Below are positions 53,814 through 62,440 of a stretch of 64,000 bases of DNA, piece after piece. The notes under the pieces are model-generated. The model was not told the DNA's origin. It did not search any database and saw only the letters and a list, made by a program, of their open reading frames with translations. The stretch's first letter is position 1; every line of letters starts with the position of its first letter. This stretch comes from Flavobacterium supellecticarium (GTDB taxonomy: Bacteria > Bacteroidota > Bacteroidia > Flavobacteriales > Flavobacteriaceae): positions 1 through 64,000 of the forward strand of contig NZ_SSNZ01000009.1 of NCBI RefSeq assembly GCF_004801375.1, given 5' to 3'. Both the position numbers and the translations under genes were made by a program.

Positions 53814-56015
53814 ATGAAAAAAATACTACTGCTACTTCTGAGCCTATGTTTGATACAGGCGGTACAAGCACAGGATAAAAGACCTAAAGTCGGAGTTGTA
53901 TTGAGTGGTGGTGGTGCAAAGGGACTGGCACATATTGGAGTGTTAAAAGTGCTGGAAGAAGCAGGTGTTCAGGTCGATTATATCGGAGGAACCAGTATGG
54001 GAGCTATTATTGGGGGCTTGTATGCCTCCGGATATTCGGCGCGACAGCTGGATTCGATATTCCGCGAAGTCGATTCGGATGCCTTGTTACAGGATTATAT
54101 TCCGCGAACATCCAAAAGTTTTTTTGAAAAACGCAATGACGAAGTATATGCGTTATCGCTTCCGTTTAATAATTTTAAAATAGGAGTTCCTACAGCTCTA
54201 TCAAAAGGGTTGTATAATTATAACCTGTTGACGCGACTTACCAATCATGTGCGACATATTCGCAATTTTAACGATCTGCCCATTCCTTTTGTTTGTATTG
54301 CAACCGATATTGAAAACGGACATAAAGTGGTTTTGAATAAAGGAATACTACCACAGGCAATTTTGGCCAGTGGCGCTTTCCCGTCGTTGTATTCGCCGGT
54401 GGAAATCGATGGCCGTATTTTGATTGATGGCGGTGTGGTAGACAATTACCCGCTTGAAGAAATTAAAAAAATGGGGGCCGATATTATTATCGGTGTCGAT
54501 GTACAGGACGGACTAAAAGATCGGAATACGATTGGCGGAGCTACGGGCGTGCTATTGCAGATCACGAATTTCTCGATGATCGGACAGATGGAAGCCAAAA
54601 AGAAAGCGACCGATATTTATATCAAACCCAATATTCAAGGGTATTCCGTGATCTCGTTTGATCAGGGTGGCGAAATCATCAAAAAAGGAGAAGAAGCGGC
54701 TTTTTCCGTGTATGAAGATCTGGCAAAATTGGGAGCCATCGCTAGTAAATCGGTACTGTTCGAGCCTCGAAGACTTACCGATACGTTACAAATTTCCAAA
54801 ATTGAAATCAACGGTATTGAAGGCTATACCAGAGCCTATGTTTTGGGAAAACTGCGCTTTCATCAGAATTCAAAAATCACAAATGCGACGCTGGATAAAG
54901 GAATCAATAATCTGAATGCTACACAAAACTTTAGTTCAATTTCGTATTATTTTGAAGAAGCCGAGAAAGGCGATAATCTGGTACTGAACTTAAAAGAAAA
55001 TCCGCTAAACCGGTATTTGAAGTTTGGATTGCATTACGATGAACTATATAAAAGTGCGGTATTGCTCAATCTGACACAGAAAAAGTTTCTGCTCAAAAAC
55101 GACGTGGTTTCACTAGATGTCATTTTGGGAGACAATTTCCGGTATAACCTGAATTATTATATCGATAATGGTTTTTACTGGAGTTTCGGGTTTAATTCCC
55201 GCTACAACCGCTTTAATAAAAATGTGGCAACCGATTTTAGCGACGGACAAATATTGACAAACCTGGGGCTAAAATCGATTAATGTTGATTTTTCGGATTT
55301 TACTAACCAAATTTACCTGCAAACGGTTTTCGCTCAGAAGTTCCTGATCGGGGCCGGTTTGGAACATAAACATCTGAAAATCCGATCTTCTACTCTCGAA
55401 AATATTGGAGGGGTGATTAGTAGTGACGATTATTTCTCCATTTTCGGAAATCTGAAATACGATTCGTTCGATCAAAAATATTTCCCGAAAAGAGGCTGGT
55501 ATTTTTCAGGTGATTTCCATACCACGGCCTATACAAAAGACGGTCACGATCGTTTAAGTCAGTTTTCTATTGCCAAAGCAGACGCCGGTATTGTAAAAAC
55601 ATTTTATAAAACGATTTCGTTAAAAGTACAGTCGGAAGCCGGATTTACGATCGGAAAAGAAGGCGTGCCGTATTATAATTTTGTACTGGGTGGCTATGGT
55701 TATCAGATGATTAATAATTTCCGCCATTTTTACGGGTACGATTTTCTGAGTATTGCCGGTGACAGCTATATCAAAGGAAGCGCAACACTGGATTACGAAT
55801 TTTACAAAAAACACCATATCAACTTTACGGCAAACTACGCCTATGTAGGTCAGAAAATCTTTAATACGACCGATTGGTTTTTAAATGCCAATTATTCCGG
55901 ATATGCACTGGGTTATGGTTTTGAAACCCTTATCGGACCAATTGAAGTGAAATACAGTTGGTCGCCCGAAACCAAAGATGGTAGCACCTGGTTTAGCGTA
56001 GGTTTTTGGTTTTAA
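53814..56015 (+). CDS. Patatin-like phospholipase fused to an outer-membrane barrel
   Basis: This 733-residue protein has a signal peptide (VQAQ), then a patatin domain (about 27-300) with the oxyanion GGGAKGLAHIG, nucleophile GTSMG and catalytic DGGVVDNYP. A POTRA-like stretch (about 325-400) and a C-terminal BamA/FhaC-type barrel (about 400-733, ending WFSVGFWF) follow. The layout is that of PlpD-type type V autotransporters, so the phospholipase may be exported or membrane-anchored. It is coupled to uvrC in one transcript. Confidence 0.9.
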   Translation: MKKILLLLLSLCLIQAVQAQDKRPKVGVVLSGGGAKGLAHIGVLKVLEEAGVQVDYIGGTSMGAIIGGLYASGYSARQLDSIFREVDSDALLQDYIPRTSKSFFEKRNDEVYALSLPFNNFKIGVPTALSKGLYNYNLLTRLTNHVRHIRNFNDLPIPFVCIATDIENGHKVVLNKGILPQAILASGAFPSLYSPVEIDGRILIDGGVVDNYPLEEIKKMGADIIIGVDVQDGLKDRNTIGGATGVLLQITNFSMIGQMEAKKKATDIYIKPNIQGYSVISFDQGGEIIKKGEEAAFSVYEDLAKLGAIASKSVLFEPRRLTDTLQISKIEINGIEGYTRAYVLGKLRFHQNSKITNATLDKGINNLNATQNFSSISYYFEEAEKGDNLVLNLKENPLNRYLKFGLHYDELYKSAVLLNLTQKKFLLKNDVVSLDVILGDNFRYNLNYYIDNGFYWSFGFNSRYNRFNKNVATDFSDGQILTNLGLKSINVDFSDFTNQIYLQTVFAQKFLIGAGLEHKHLKIRSSTLENIGGVISSDDYFSIFGNLKYDSFDQKYFPKRGWYFSGDFHTTAYTKDGHDRLSQFSIAKADAGIVKTFYKTISLKVQSEAGFTIGKEGVPYYNFVLGGYGYQMINNFRHFYGYDFLSIAGDSYIKGSATLDYEFYKKHHINFTANYAYVGQKIFNTTDWFLNANYSGYALGYGFETLIGPIEVKYSWSPETKDGSTWFSVGFWF

Positions 56016-56091
56016 TCTTACAAAAAACGTTTTAAAAGCGACATTTTTCGGATTAAACTGTATTTTATATGTGAATGTTTTTAAAAAATTA

Positions 56092-56099
56092 TATTTTTG
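56092..56099 (+). promoter_or_regulatory. -7 promoter element, amino-acid permease
   Basis: TATTTTTG matches TAnnTTTG, 29 nt before the permease ATG. Confidence 0.5.
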
Positions 56100-56128
56100 G
56101 AAACTAAAAAAACCGAAAAACTATATTT

Positions 56129-57766
56129 ATGTCTATTTGGAAACGTAAACCATTGGGGCAACTCATCGAAGAAGCCTCGGAATCAGAAAAAGGATTAAAG
56201 AAAACATTAACGGCGTCGGGATTAACCGCGTTAGGCGTAGGAGCGATTATTGGAGCAGGATTGTTTTCGATTACCGGTTTGGCTGCAGCAACCAATGCAG
56301 GACCGGCGATTACCATTTCTTTTGTTGTAGCGGCTATCGGATGTCTTTTTGCCGGTTTATGTTATGCCGAATTTTCATCAATGATTCCGGTTGCAGGTAG
56401 TGCCTATACCTATTCGTTTGCTACTATGGGGGAATTCGTTGCCTGGATTATCGGTTGGGATCTTGTGCTGGAATATGCCGTTGGTGCGGCAACCGTTTCC
56501 ATCAGTTGGTCGCGCTATCTTACGAAATTTTTAGATGGTTATGGTATTCATCTCAGTGAACAGTTAACGCATTCGCCTTTTGAAGGTGGTTTGATTAACA
56601 TTCCTGCGGTGCTTATTGTAATGGTTATGTCATTGGTATTAATGCGCGGAACAAAAGAATCGGCTTTGGTAAACGGTATTATCGTATTGCTAAAAGTATC
56701 GGTGGTTTTGGTGTTTATAGCATTGGGATGGCAATATATCCGTCCGGAAAACTATACACCATATATTCCGGAAAACACCGGTACTTTCGGTGAATTTGGA
56801 TTTACAGGAATCATCCGTGCTGCGGCGATCGTATTCTTTGCCTATATTGGTTTCGATGCGGTGTCGACGGCCGCTCAGGAAGCGAAAAACCCGAAAAGAG
56901 ATATGCCGATCGGTATTTTACTATCGTTAATCATTTGTACGGTACTTTATATCTTGTTTGCGCACGTAATGACCGGAGTGGTAAATTATTCTGCTTTTGC
57001 CGGAGCCGATGGAATTGCACCGGTGGCGATTGCAATTGATCATATGGGAGTAGCCGATGCGTCGGGTATGATTACGCCAGCTTATCCGTGGTTGAATAAA
57101 GCGATTATTCTTGCGATTTTAGCAGGATATGCTTCAGTAATTTTAGTAATGTTAATGGGACAAAGTCGTGTATTCTTCTCGATGAGTAAAGATGGTTTAA
57201 TGCCAAAAGTATTCTCGGAAGTACATCCAAAATATAGAACACCGGCTAAAAACAACTTGTTGTTCATGTTGATCGTTAGTTTGTTTGCTGCTTTTGTTCC
57301 GGCTCGTGTGGTTGGAGAAATGACCAGTATCGGAACCTTATTTGCCTTTATCCTGGTATGTCTTGGTGTTATTGTAATGCGAAGAACAATGCCGGATGCG
57401 CCAAGAGCATTTAAAACACCATTGGTGCCGTTAGTGCCAATATTAGGTGTTGGGGTATGTTTGTTTATGATGGTGTTCCTGCCATTGGATACCTGGATCC
57501 GTTTGATTGTTTGGATGATGATTGGTTTCGACTTGTATATTTTCTACGGAATGAAACACAGTATCCTGAACGGTGGTTCGTTTGACGGTAAAAGCTACCG
57601 AATTGTGAGCTTATCCGGATTGGCAATGGTAGTGGCTTTGGTTGTAGTAGCTTTTGTACACCATTCAAACCCTGAAATAGACGATACGTTCCTGTATTAT
57701 TTCTCACTGATTTTTGCTGCAATTCACGCTGTAGTCTATGCGTTGAGTTATAAAAAGAACAAATAA
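56129..57766 (+). CDS. APC-family amino acid permease (CAT-like)
   Basis: This 545-residue inner-membrane transporter has about 14 helices, with the APC signature LTALGVGAIIGAGLFSITGLAA in helix 1 and AAAIVFFAYIGFDAVSTAAQEAKNPKRDMP in the middle. The length and KNPKRDMPIGI motif fit the cationic amino acid transporter (CAT/YfnA) group. The substrate is not certain. It precedes the tyrosine catabolism genes hmgA and hppD on the same strand, but a terminator separates them. Confidence 0.93.
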   Translation: MSIWKRKPLGQLIEEASESEKGLKKTLTASGLTALGVGAIIGAGLFSITGLAAATNAGPAITISFVVAAIGCLFAGLCYAEFSSMIPVAGSAYTYSFATMGEFVAWIIGWDLVLEYAVGAATVSISWSRYLTKFLDGYGIHLSEQLTHSPFEGGLINIPAVLIVMVMSLVLMRGTKESALVNGIIVLLKVSVVLVFIALGWQYIRPENYTPYIPENTGTFGEFGFTGIIRAAAIVFFAYIGFDAVSTAAQEAKNPKRDMPIGILLSLIICTVLYILFAHVMTGVVNYSAFAGADGIAPVAIAIDHMGVADASGMITPAYPWLNKAIILAILAGYASVILVMLMGQSRVFFSMSKDGLMPKVFSEVHPKYRTPAKNNLLFMLIVSLFAAFVPARVVGEMTSIGTLFAFILVCLGVIVMRRTMPDAPRAFKTPLVPLVPILGVGVCLFMMVFLPLDTWIRLIVWMMIGFDLYIFYGMKHSILNGGSFDGKSYRIVSLSGLAMVVALVVVAFVHHSNPEIDDTFLYYFSLIFAAIHAVVYALSYKKNK

Positions 57767-57781
57767 GAAAAAAATAGTTTT

Positions 57782-57826
57782 AAATTCCCAAAAAAATGTC
57801 GATATCGCTTTTTTTGGGAATTTTTA
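57782..57826 (+). terminator. Rho-independent terminator after the permease
   Basis: AAATTCCCAAAAAAA (57782-57796) pairs with 57809-57823 across a 12-nt loop that itself holds CGATATCG, then a T run. Confidence 0.85.
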
Positions 57827-57837
57827 TTTTAAAGAAA

Positions 57838-57852
57838 TGTGATAAAATCACG
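57838..57852. promoter_or_regulatory. Possible CRP-like operator upstream of hmgA
   Basis: The sequence TGTGATAAAATCACG has inverted GTGAT/ATCAC halves with a 3-nt centre, resembling a CRP/FNR-type site with a shortened spacer. It overlaps the edge of a near-consensus -7 element (GATATTTG). The role is inferred only. Confidence 0.35.
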
Positions 57853-58013
57853 ATATTTGTATGATCATGAGTTTACATTGGGAAGGCTTATTAGGACTGC
57901 TAAAATACCTCATTAAGAGAAATCCGGAATGAGCGGATTGTTTATGTTAAAATATTTCAACAGCACTGCGGGTAATCCGGGTTGTACATTTTAAATTTTT
58001 AAAATTAAAAAAT

Positions 58014-59174
58014 ATGCCATTTTATCATAAATTAGGACAGATTCCACCAAAAAGACATACCATCTTTCGTAAACCGAACGGTGATTTGTATTACGAACAG
58101 CTTTTTGGCACCGTTGGATTCGACGGAATGTCAACCAATATGTATCACGAACACCGACCAACGCAGGTTAAGGAAATCCGCAGGCAATATAGTGTGGCTC
58201 CTAAAATCGCGAAGGGAAATAATATCCAGTCGTATCGGTTACGAGGTTTTCAGGTAACACCGGAAAATGATTATCTGGAAAGCCGAAAAGCCGTATTAAC
58301 AAATAGCGACTGTACAATTATTCTGGCAGCACCAAAAGAATCCACACGCGATTATTTTTACAAAAATACCGATGCGGATGAGATGATTTTTATCCACAGA
58401 GGAACCGGTAAATTAAGAACCATGTTGGGTAATCTGGATTTTAAATACGGTGACTATCTGATCGTGCCGAGAGGGATGATCTATAAAATCGATTTTGATA
58501 CCGATGACAATCGTTTGTTTATTGTAGAATCCAGACGGCCAATCTATACACCAAAACGGTACCGAAACTGGTTTGGACAACTTTTGGAGCATTCGCCTTT
58601 CTGCGAACGCGATATCCGTCGTCCGGAAGAACTGGAAACGAATAATGAAAAAGGAGATTTCGTAATTAAAGTAAAGAAAAAAGACGAAATTTTCGAAATG
58701 GTATATGCAACACACCCGTTTGATGTAGTGGGCTACGACGGATTCAATTATCCGTATGCCTTATCGATTCACGACTTTGAACCGATAACCGGACGTATTC
58801 ACCAACCGCCACCGGTACACCAGACGTTCGAAACGGATGCCTTTGTAGTGTGTTCGTTTGTTCCGAGACTTTACGACTATCATCCCCAGGCTATTCCGGC
58901 ACCGTATAATCATAGTAATATCGACAGTGATGAGGTATTGTACTATGTAGACGGTGACTTTATGAGCCGAAATGATATCGAAGCCGGGCACATCTCGTTA
59001 CACCCGGCCGGAATCCCACACGGACCGCATCCTGGAGCTGTTGAAAGAAGTATCGGCAAAACGGAAACACAGGAGCTGGCTGTAATGGTCGATACCTTTA
59101 AACCGTTAATGCTTACCGAAGAGGCTATGAAAATTGCCGATGAGAAATACTACCAATCCTGGTTGGAGCATTAA
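58014..59174 (+). CDS. hmgA: Homogentisate 1,2-dioxygenase
   Basis: This 386-residue iron enzyme opens homogentisate to maleylacetoacetate in tyrosine and phenylalanine breakdown. Iron ligands: the HPAGIPHGPHPGA stretch (330-342, His) and the Glu in DSDEVLYYVDGDF; another conserved His is in PPVHQTFET. The length is shorter than eukaryotic HGD (about 440) and normal for the Bacteroidota type. It is followed after 79 nt by hppD, the enzyme that makes its substrate. Confidence 0.95.
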   Translation: MPFYHKLGQIPPKRHTIFRKPNGDLYYEQLFGTVGFDGMSTNMYHEHRPTQVKEIRRQYSVAPKIAKGNNIQSYRLRGFQVTPENDYLESRKAVLTNSDCTIILAAPKESTRDYFYKNTDADEMIFIHRGTGKLRTMLGNLDFKYGDYLIVPRGMIYKIDFDTDDNRLFIVESRRPIYTPKRYRNWFGQLLEHSPFCERDIRRPEELETNNEKGDFVIKVKKKDEIFEMVYATHPFDVVGYDGFNYPYALSIHDFEPITGRIHQPPPVHQTFETDAFVVCSFVPRLYDYHPQAIPAPYNHSNIDSDEVLYYVDGDFMSRNDIEAGHISLHPAGIPHGPHPGAVERSIGKTETQELAVMVDTFKPLMLTEEAMKIADEKYYQSWLEH

Positions 59175-59253
59175 TACCATTTAAAAACAAACAATAACAA
59201 ACATTGAAGCAGGACATCAGAGTATGTTTCCGGCTGACTAAAATAATACTACA

Positions 59254-60414
59254 ATGAGTAAAGAAGTAAAATCAGTTGAATACGGATTAGAAAAAATATT
59301 TGAAGGCGCGCAGGATTTCCTTCCGCTAATGGGAACGGATTATGTCGAATTTTATGTAGGAAATGCCAAACAGGCGGCGCACTATTATAAAACAGCATTC
59401 GGTTACCAGTCATTGGCCTATGCCGGATTGGAAACAGGAGTGCGCGACAGAGCGTCGTATGTGTTAAAACAGGATAAAATCCGTTTGGTGTTAACAACAC
59501 CTTTAAATGCCGATTCACCTATCAACGAGCATATCGTAAAACACGGTGATGGTGTTAAAGTAGTGGCTTTATGGGTAGAAGATGCGACAAAATCGTTCGA
59601 AGAAACAACAAAAAGAGGAGCGCGTCCGTTTATGGAGCCAACTGTTGAAAAAGATGAGTTTGGTGAAGTAGTGCGTTCCGGTATTTATACCTATGGCGAA
59701 ACGGTTCACATTTTTGTGGAGCGTAAAAATTACAACGGGGTATTCCTGCCCGGTTATAAAGAGTGGAAATCCGATTATAACCCGGAACCGGTTGGATTAA
59801 AATATATCGACCATATGGTTGGAAACGTGGGATGGAACGAAATGAATACCTGGGTAAAATGGTATGAAGATGTTATGGGATTTGTGAATTTCCTTTCTTT
59901 CGACGACAAACAGATTCATACGGAATACTCGGCTTTGATGAGTAAAGTAATGTCTAACGGTAACGGACGTATCAAATTCCCGATCAACGAACCAGCCGAA
60001 GGAGCAAAACGTTCGCAGATCGAAGAATATTTGGATTTCTATAACGGACCAGGTGTACAGCATATCGCTATTGCTACTGATGATATCATTTCTACAGTGT
60101 CGCAATTAAAGGCACGTGGAGTGGAATTTTTATCCGCACCACCGAAAGCCTATTACGAAGCAATTCCGGAAAGATTAGGTGATCATATGGCGATGATGAA
60201 AGAAGATATTTCCGAATTGGAAAAACTGGCGATCATGATTGATGCTGATGAAGAAGGATATTTATTACAGATTTTTACGAAGCCGGTTGAAGACCGACCA
60301 ACGCTGTTTTATGAAATTATCCAACGTATGGGAGCCCGTGGATTCGGTGCCGGTAACTTTAAAGCCCTTTTCGAATCGATTGAAAGAGAGCAGGAATTGA
60401 GAGGAACTTTGTAA
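59254..60414 (+). CDS. hppD: 4-hydroxyphenylpyruvate dioxygenase
   Basis: This 386-residue Fe(II) enzyme has two VOC domains and converts 4-hydroxyphenylpyruvate to homogentisate. Fe ligands are intact: His 187 (YIDHMVGNV), His 270 (GVQHIAIATDD) and Glu 354 (LFYEIIQRMG). The C-terminal RMGARGFGAGNFKALFESIEREQ is the classic HPPD helix end. It acts directly before hmgA in the tyrosine pathway. Confidence 0.96.
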   Translation: MSKEVKSVEYGLEKIFEGAQDFLPLMGTDYVEFYVGNAKQAAHYYKTAFGYQSLAYAGLETGVRDRASYVLKQDKIRLVLTTPLNADSPINEHIVKHGDGVKVVALWVEDATKSFEETTKRGARPFMEPTVEKDEFGEVVRSGIYTYGETVHIFVERKNYNGVFLPGYKEWKSDYNPEPVGLKYIDHMVGNVGWNEMNTWVKWYEDVMGFVNFLSFDDKQIHTEYSALMSKVMSNGNGRIKFPINEPAEGAKRSQIEEYLDFYNGPGVQHIAIATDDIISTVSQLKARGVEFLSAPPKAYYEAIPERLGDHMAMMKEDISELEKLAIMIDADEEGYLLQIFTKPVEDRPTLFYEIIQRMGARGFGAGNFKALFESIEREQELRGTL

Positions 60415-60499
60415 AAATCGATTTTTACTGATAATAGTTTAAAAACAGGGTTGAAAACAGCTTTGTTTTTGCTAATATTGTGTTAAAGTTGAAATTTCA

Positions 60500-60532
60500 T
60501 TTGTAAATCAACAAAAAAACTAGCTACATTTG
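60500..60532 (+). promoter_or_regulatory. Strong Bacteroidota promoter
   Basis: The -33 box TTTG (60500-60503), a 21-bp spacer and -7 box TACATTTG (60525-60532) give the best full match in the window. Transcription is predicted to begin near 60538-60540. Confidence 0.75.
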
Positions 60533-60537
60533 CACTC

Positions 60538-60655
60538 GCAAAAATGAGGTACTCATAAGCCTCATATTTGTAAAGTAAATTTTCATAATTTATAGTTTTT
60601 TGGTTGGTTAATAGCATAAAAACTCAGTCATTCTTTTGGCTGAGTTTTTTTGTTT
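60538..60655 (+). ncRNA. Candidate short RNA or leader with terminator
   Basis: A predicted transcript of about 115 nt lies between the promoter at 60500-60532 and the terminator at 60618-60653. A 5' hairpin (ATGAGG 60544-60549 with CCTCAT 60560-60565) has an alternative pairing (ATGAG with CTCAT at 60552-60556). There is no convincing ORF inside. It could be a small RNA, or a leader whose terminator limits the DUF3108-kynA-M23 operon downstream. No known RNA family was recognised. Confidence 0.45.
60618..60653 (+). terminator. Rho-independent terminator of the candidate RNA
   Basis: AAAAACTCAGTC (60618-60629) pairs with GGCTGAGTTTTT (60638-60649), loop ATTCTTTT, with one T-G pair, and ends in T residues. 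Confidence 0.85.
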
Positions 60656-60711
60656 CTTATTTTTGGAACAGAAATTGTAACTTGTTATAACGAATGTTTA
60701 AAAAAGAGACC

Positions 60712-61488
60712 ATGAAAAAAGCGGCCCTATTATTTCTTCTCCTGATAACAGTTACATCCTTTGCTCAGAAGGATTCTGCTTTTACAACCGGTGAATGGTT
60801 TAAATTCCGGATTCACTATGGAATCGTAAATGCGGGTTATGCTACTCTGGAAGTTAAGGAAGCAGTCAAAAACAATAAAAAAGTATTCCACATAATGGGT
60901 AACGGTTATACGACCGGGATGACCAAATTTTTCTTCAAAGTGGAAGACGATTATCAAAGCTATATCGACAAGCAAACCGGGCGTCCGTACCAGTTTGTAA
61001 GAAAAATAAACGAAGGAGGGTATAAGAAAAATCAGGAGGGGTTTTTTAATCAAACAAAAAAAACAGTTTTTGTGAAAGATTATGAAAAGAACACCGAAAA
61101 CACGTTTTCTGTACCTGAAAATGTCCAGGATATCGTATCTTCATTCTATTATTTGCGAAACCATCCCCAAATTGACAAGTTAAAAGAAGGTGAGTCGATC
61201 GTCATTGATATGTTTTTTGATGATGAAACCTTTAAATTTAAGCTAAAGTTTCTCGGTAGAGAAGATTTAAAAACTAAATTTGGGACCATTTCCACGATGA
61301 TATTCCGTCCGTATGTGCAGGCTGGCCGTGTTTTTAAAGAGCAGGAGAGTCTAACCGTTTGGATATCAGATGATGAGAATCGTTTGCCGATACGTATAAA
61401 GGCAAGTTTGGCTGTAGGTTCGTTGAAAGCCGATTTGGATGAATTCAAGGGACTGAAAAATTCTTTCAAAATTAAAGTAAAACCATAA
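60712..61488 (+). CDS. DUF3108 domain periplasmic protein
   Basis: This 258-residue protein has a signal peptide from the ATG at 60712 (MKKAALLFLLLITVTSFAQ); the in-frame ATG six codons upstream is less likely. DUF3108 is seen in GEWFKFRIHYGIVNAGYATLEV and FRPYVQAGRVFKEQESLTVWISDDENRLPIRIKA. The function is unknown, perhaps a lipid-binding or envelope beta protein. Its stop overlaps the kynA start (1 base), so the two are co-translated. Confidence 0.85.
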   Translation: MKKAALLFLLLITVTSFAQKDSAFTTGEWFKFRIHYGIVNAGYATLEVKEAVKNNKKVFHIMGNGYTTGMTKFFFKVEDDYQSYIDKQTGRPYQFVRKINEGGYKKNQEGFFNQTKKTVFVKDYEKNTENTFSVPENVQDIVSSFYYLRNHPQIDKLKEGESIVIDMFFDDETFKFKLKFLGREDLKTKFGTISTMIFRPYVQAGRVFKEQESLTVWISDDENRLPIRIKASLAVGSLKADLDEFKGLKNSFKIKVKP

Positions 61489-62414
61489 TGAAAATAACCT
61501 CAGAGATCCAGAGTAAGATTGATGAAATTGATGCAAAATATAAAGCGATAAACCAAAAGACAGAAACCCATTTAGAAGGGATGCTTTGGTCAAAACCAAT
61601 TACCTATTGGGACTATATTCAAACGGATCCGCTTTTGAGTCTGCAGGTGCAAAGAACCACGTTACCCGATGAAATGGTCTTTATTATGTACCATCAGGTA
61701 AACGAATTGCTTTTTAAAATGATACTTTGGGAGATCAATCAGGTAGCTCATTGTAACGAACTGACTACCGTGCTTTTTACCGATAAGCTAATGCGTATCA
61801 GTCGTTATTTCGATATGTTAACCACTTCTTTTGATATTATGAAAGAAGGAATGGCGGTTGATCAGTATCTGAAATTCCGAAATACATTAACACCGGCCAG
61901 TGGTTTTCAAAGTGCCCAATACCGTCTCATTGAGTTTGCTTCTACCGATTTGATCAATTTGATCGACCACCGTTTCCGGGCAACAATCGACAGGAATACA
62001 CCGTATGAGCACGCTTTCGAACATTTGTATTGGCAGGCTGCCGGAAAAGATTATAAAACCGGTGAAAAATCGTATCTGATCAAAGAATTTGAAAAGAAAT
62101 ATAAAAAATCCTTCCTGGCGCATATGGAAGAATTTAATACCATAAATCTGTGGCGTAAATTCAAACAACTGCCGGAAGCCGATCAAAAAAATGAAGCCTT
62201 GATTCAGGCCATGCGGCATTACGATAAAACGGTGAACATTACCTGGGTGATGGGCCATTATAATGCAGCGGTAAAATATATCGAAAGTGTGCCCGGCACA
62301 CAGGAAGCAACCGGAGGAAGTGATTGGAAAAAATATATGTTACCCAAATACCAAAGAAGGATATTTTTCCCGGAACTTTGGTCGGACGAAGAACTGGAAA
62401 AATGGGGAGAATAA
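61488..62414 (+). CDS. kynA: Tryptophan 2,3-dioxygenase family protein
   Basis: This 308-residue, all-helical heme protein matches the TDO family: THLEGMLWSKPITYWDYIQTDPLLSLQ, PDEMVFIMYHQVNELLFKMILWEINQ and TPASGFQSAQYRLIEFASTDL. TDO opens tryptophan to N-formylkynurenine, the first step towards the 3-hydroxyanthranilate handled by HaaO at 8729. It is translationally coupled to the DUF3108 gene. Confidence 0.92.
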   Translation: MKITSEIQSKIDEIDAKYKAINQKTETHLEGMLWSKPITYWDYIQTDPLLSLQVQRTTLPDEMVFIMYHQVNELLFKMILWEINQVAHCNELTTVLFTDKLMRISRYFDMLTTSFDIMKEGMAVDQYLKFRNTLTPASGFQSAQYRLIEFASTDLINLIDHRFRATIDRNTPYEHAFEHLYWQAAGKDYKTGEKSYLIKEFEKKYKKSFLAHMEEFNTINLWRKFKQLPEADQKNEALIQAMRHYDKTVNITWVMGHYNAAVKYIESVPGTQEATGGSDWKKYMLPKYQRRIFFPELWSDEELEKWGE

Positions 62415-62440
62415 AAGAATAACCACTAAACCTACTTGAA

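Noticed and set aside
60712..62414. Start of the DUF3108 gene at 60694
   Set aside because: The six extra residues (MFKKET) precede a good signal peptide and weaken it; the ATG at 60712 fits better.
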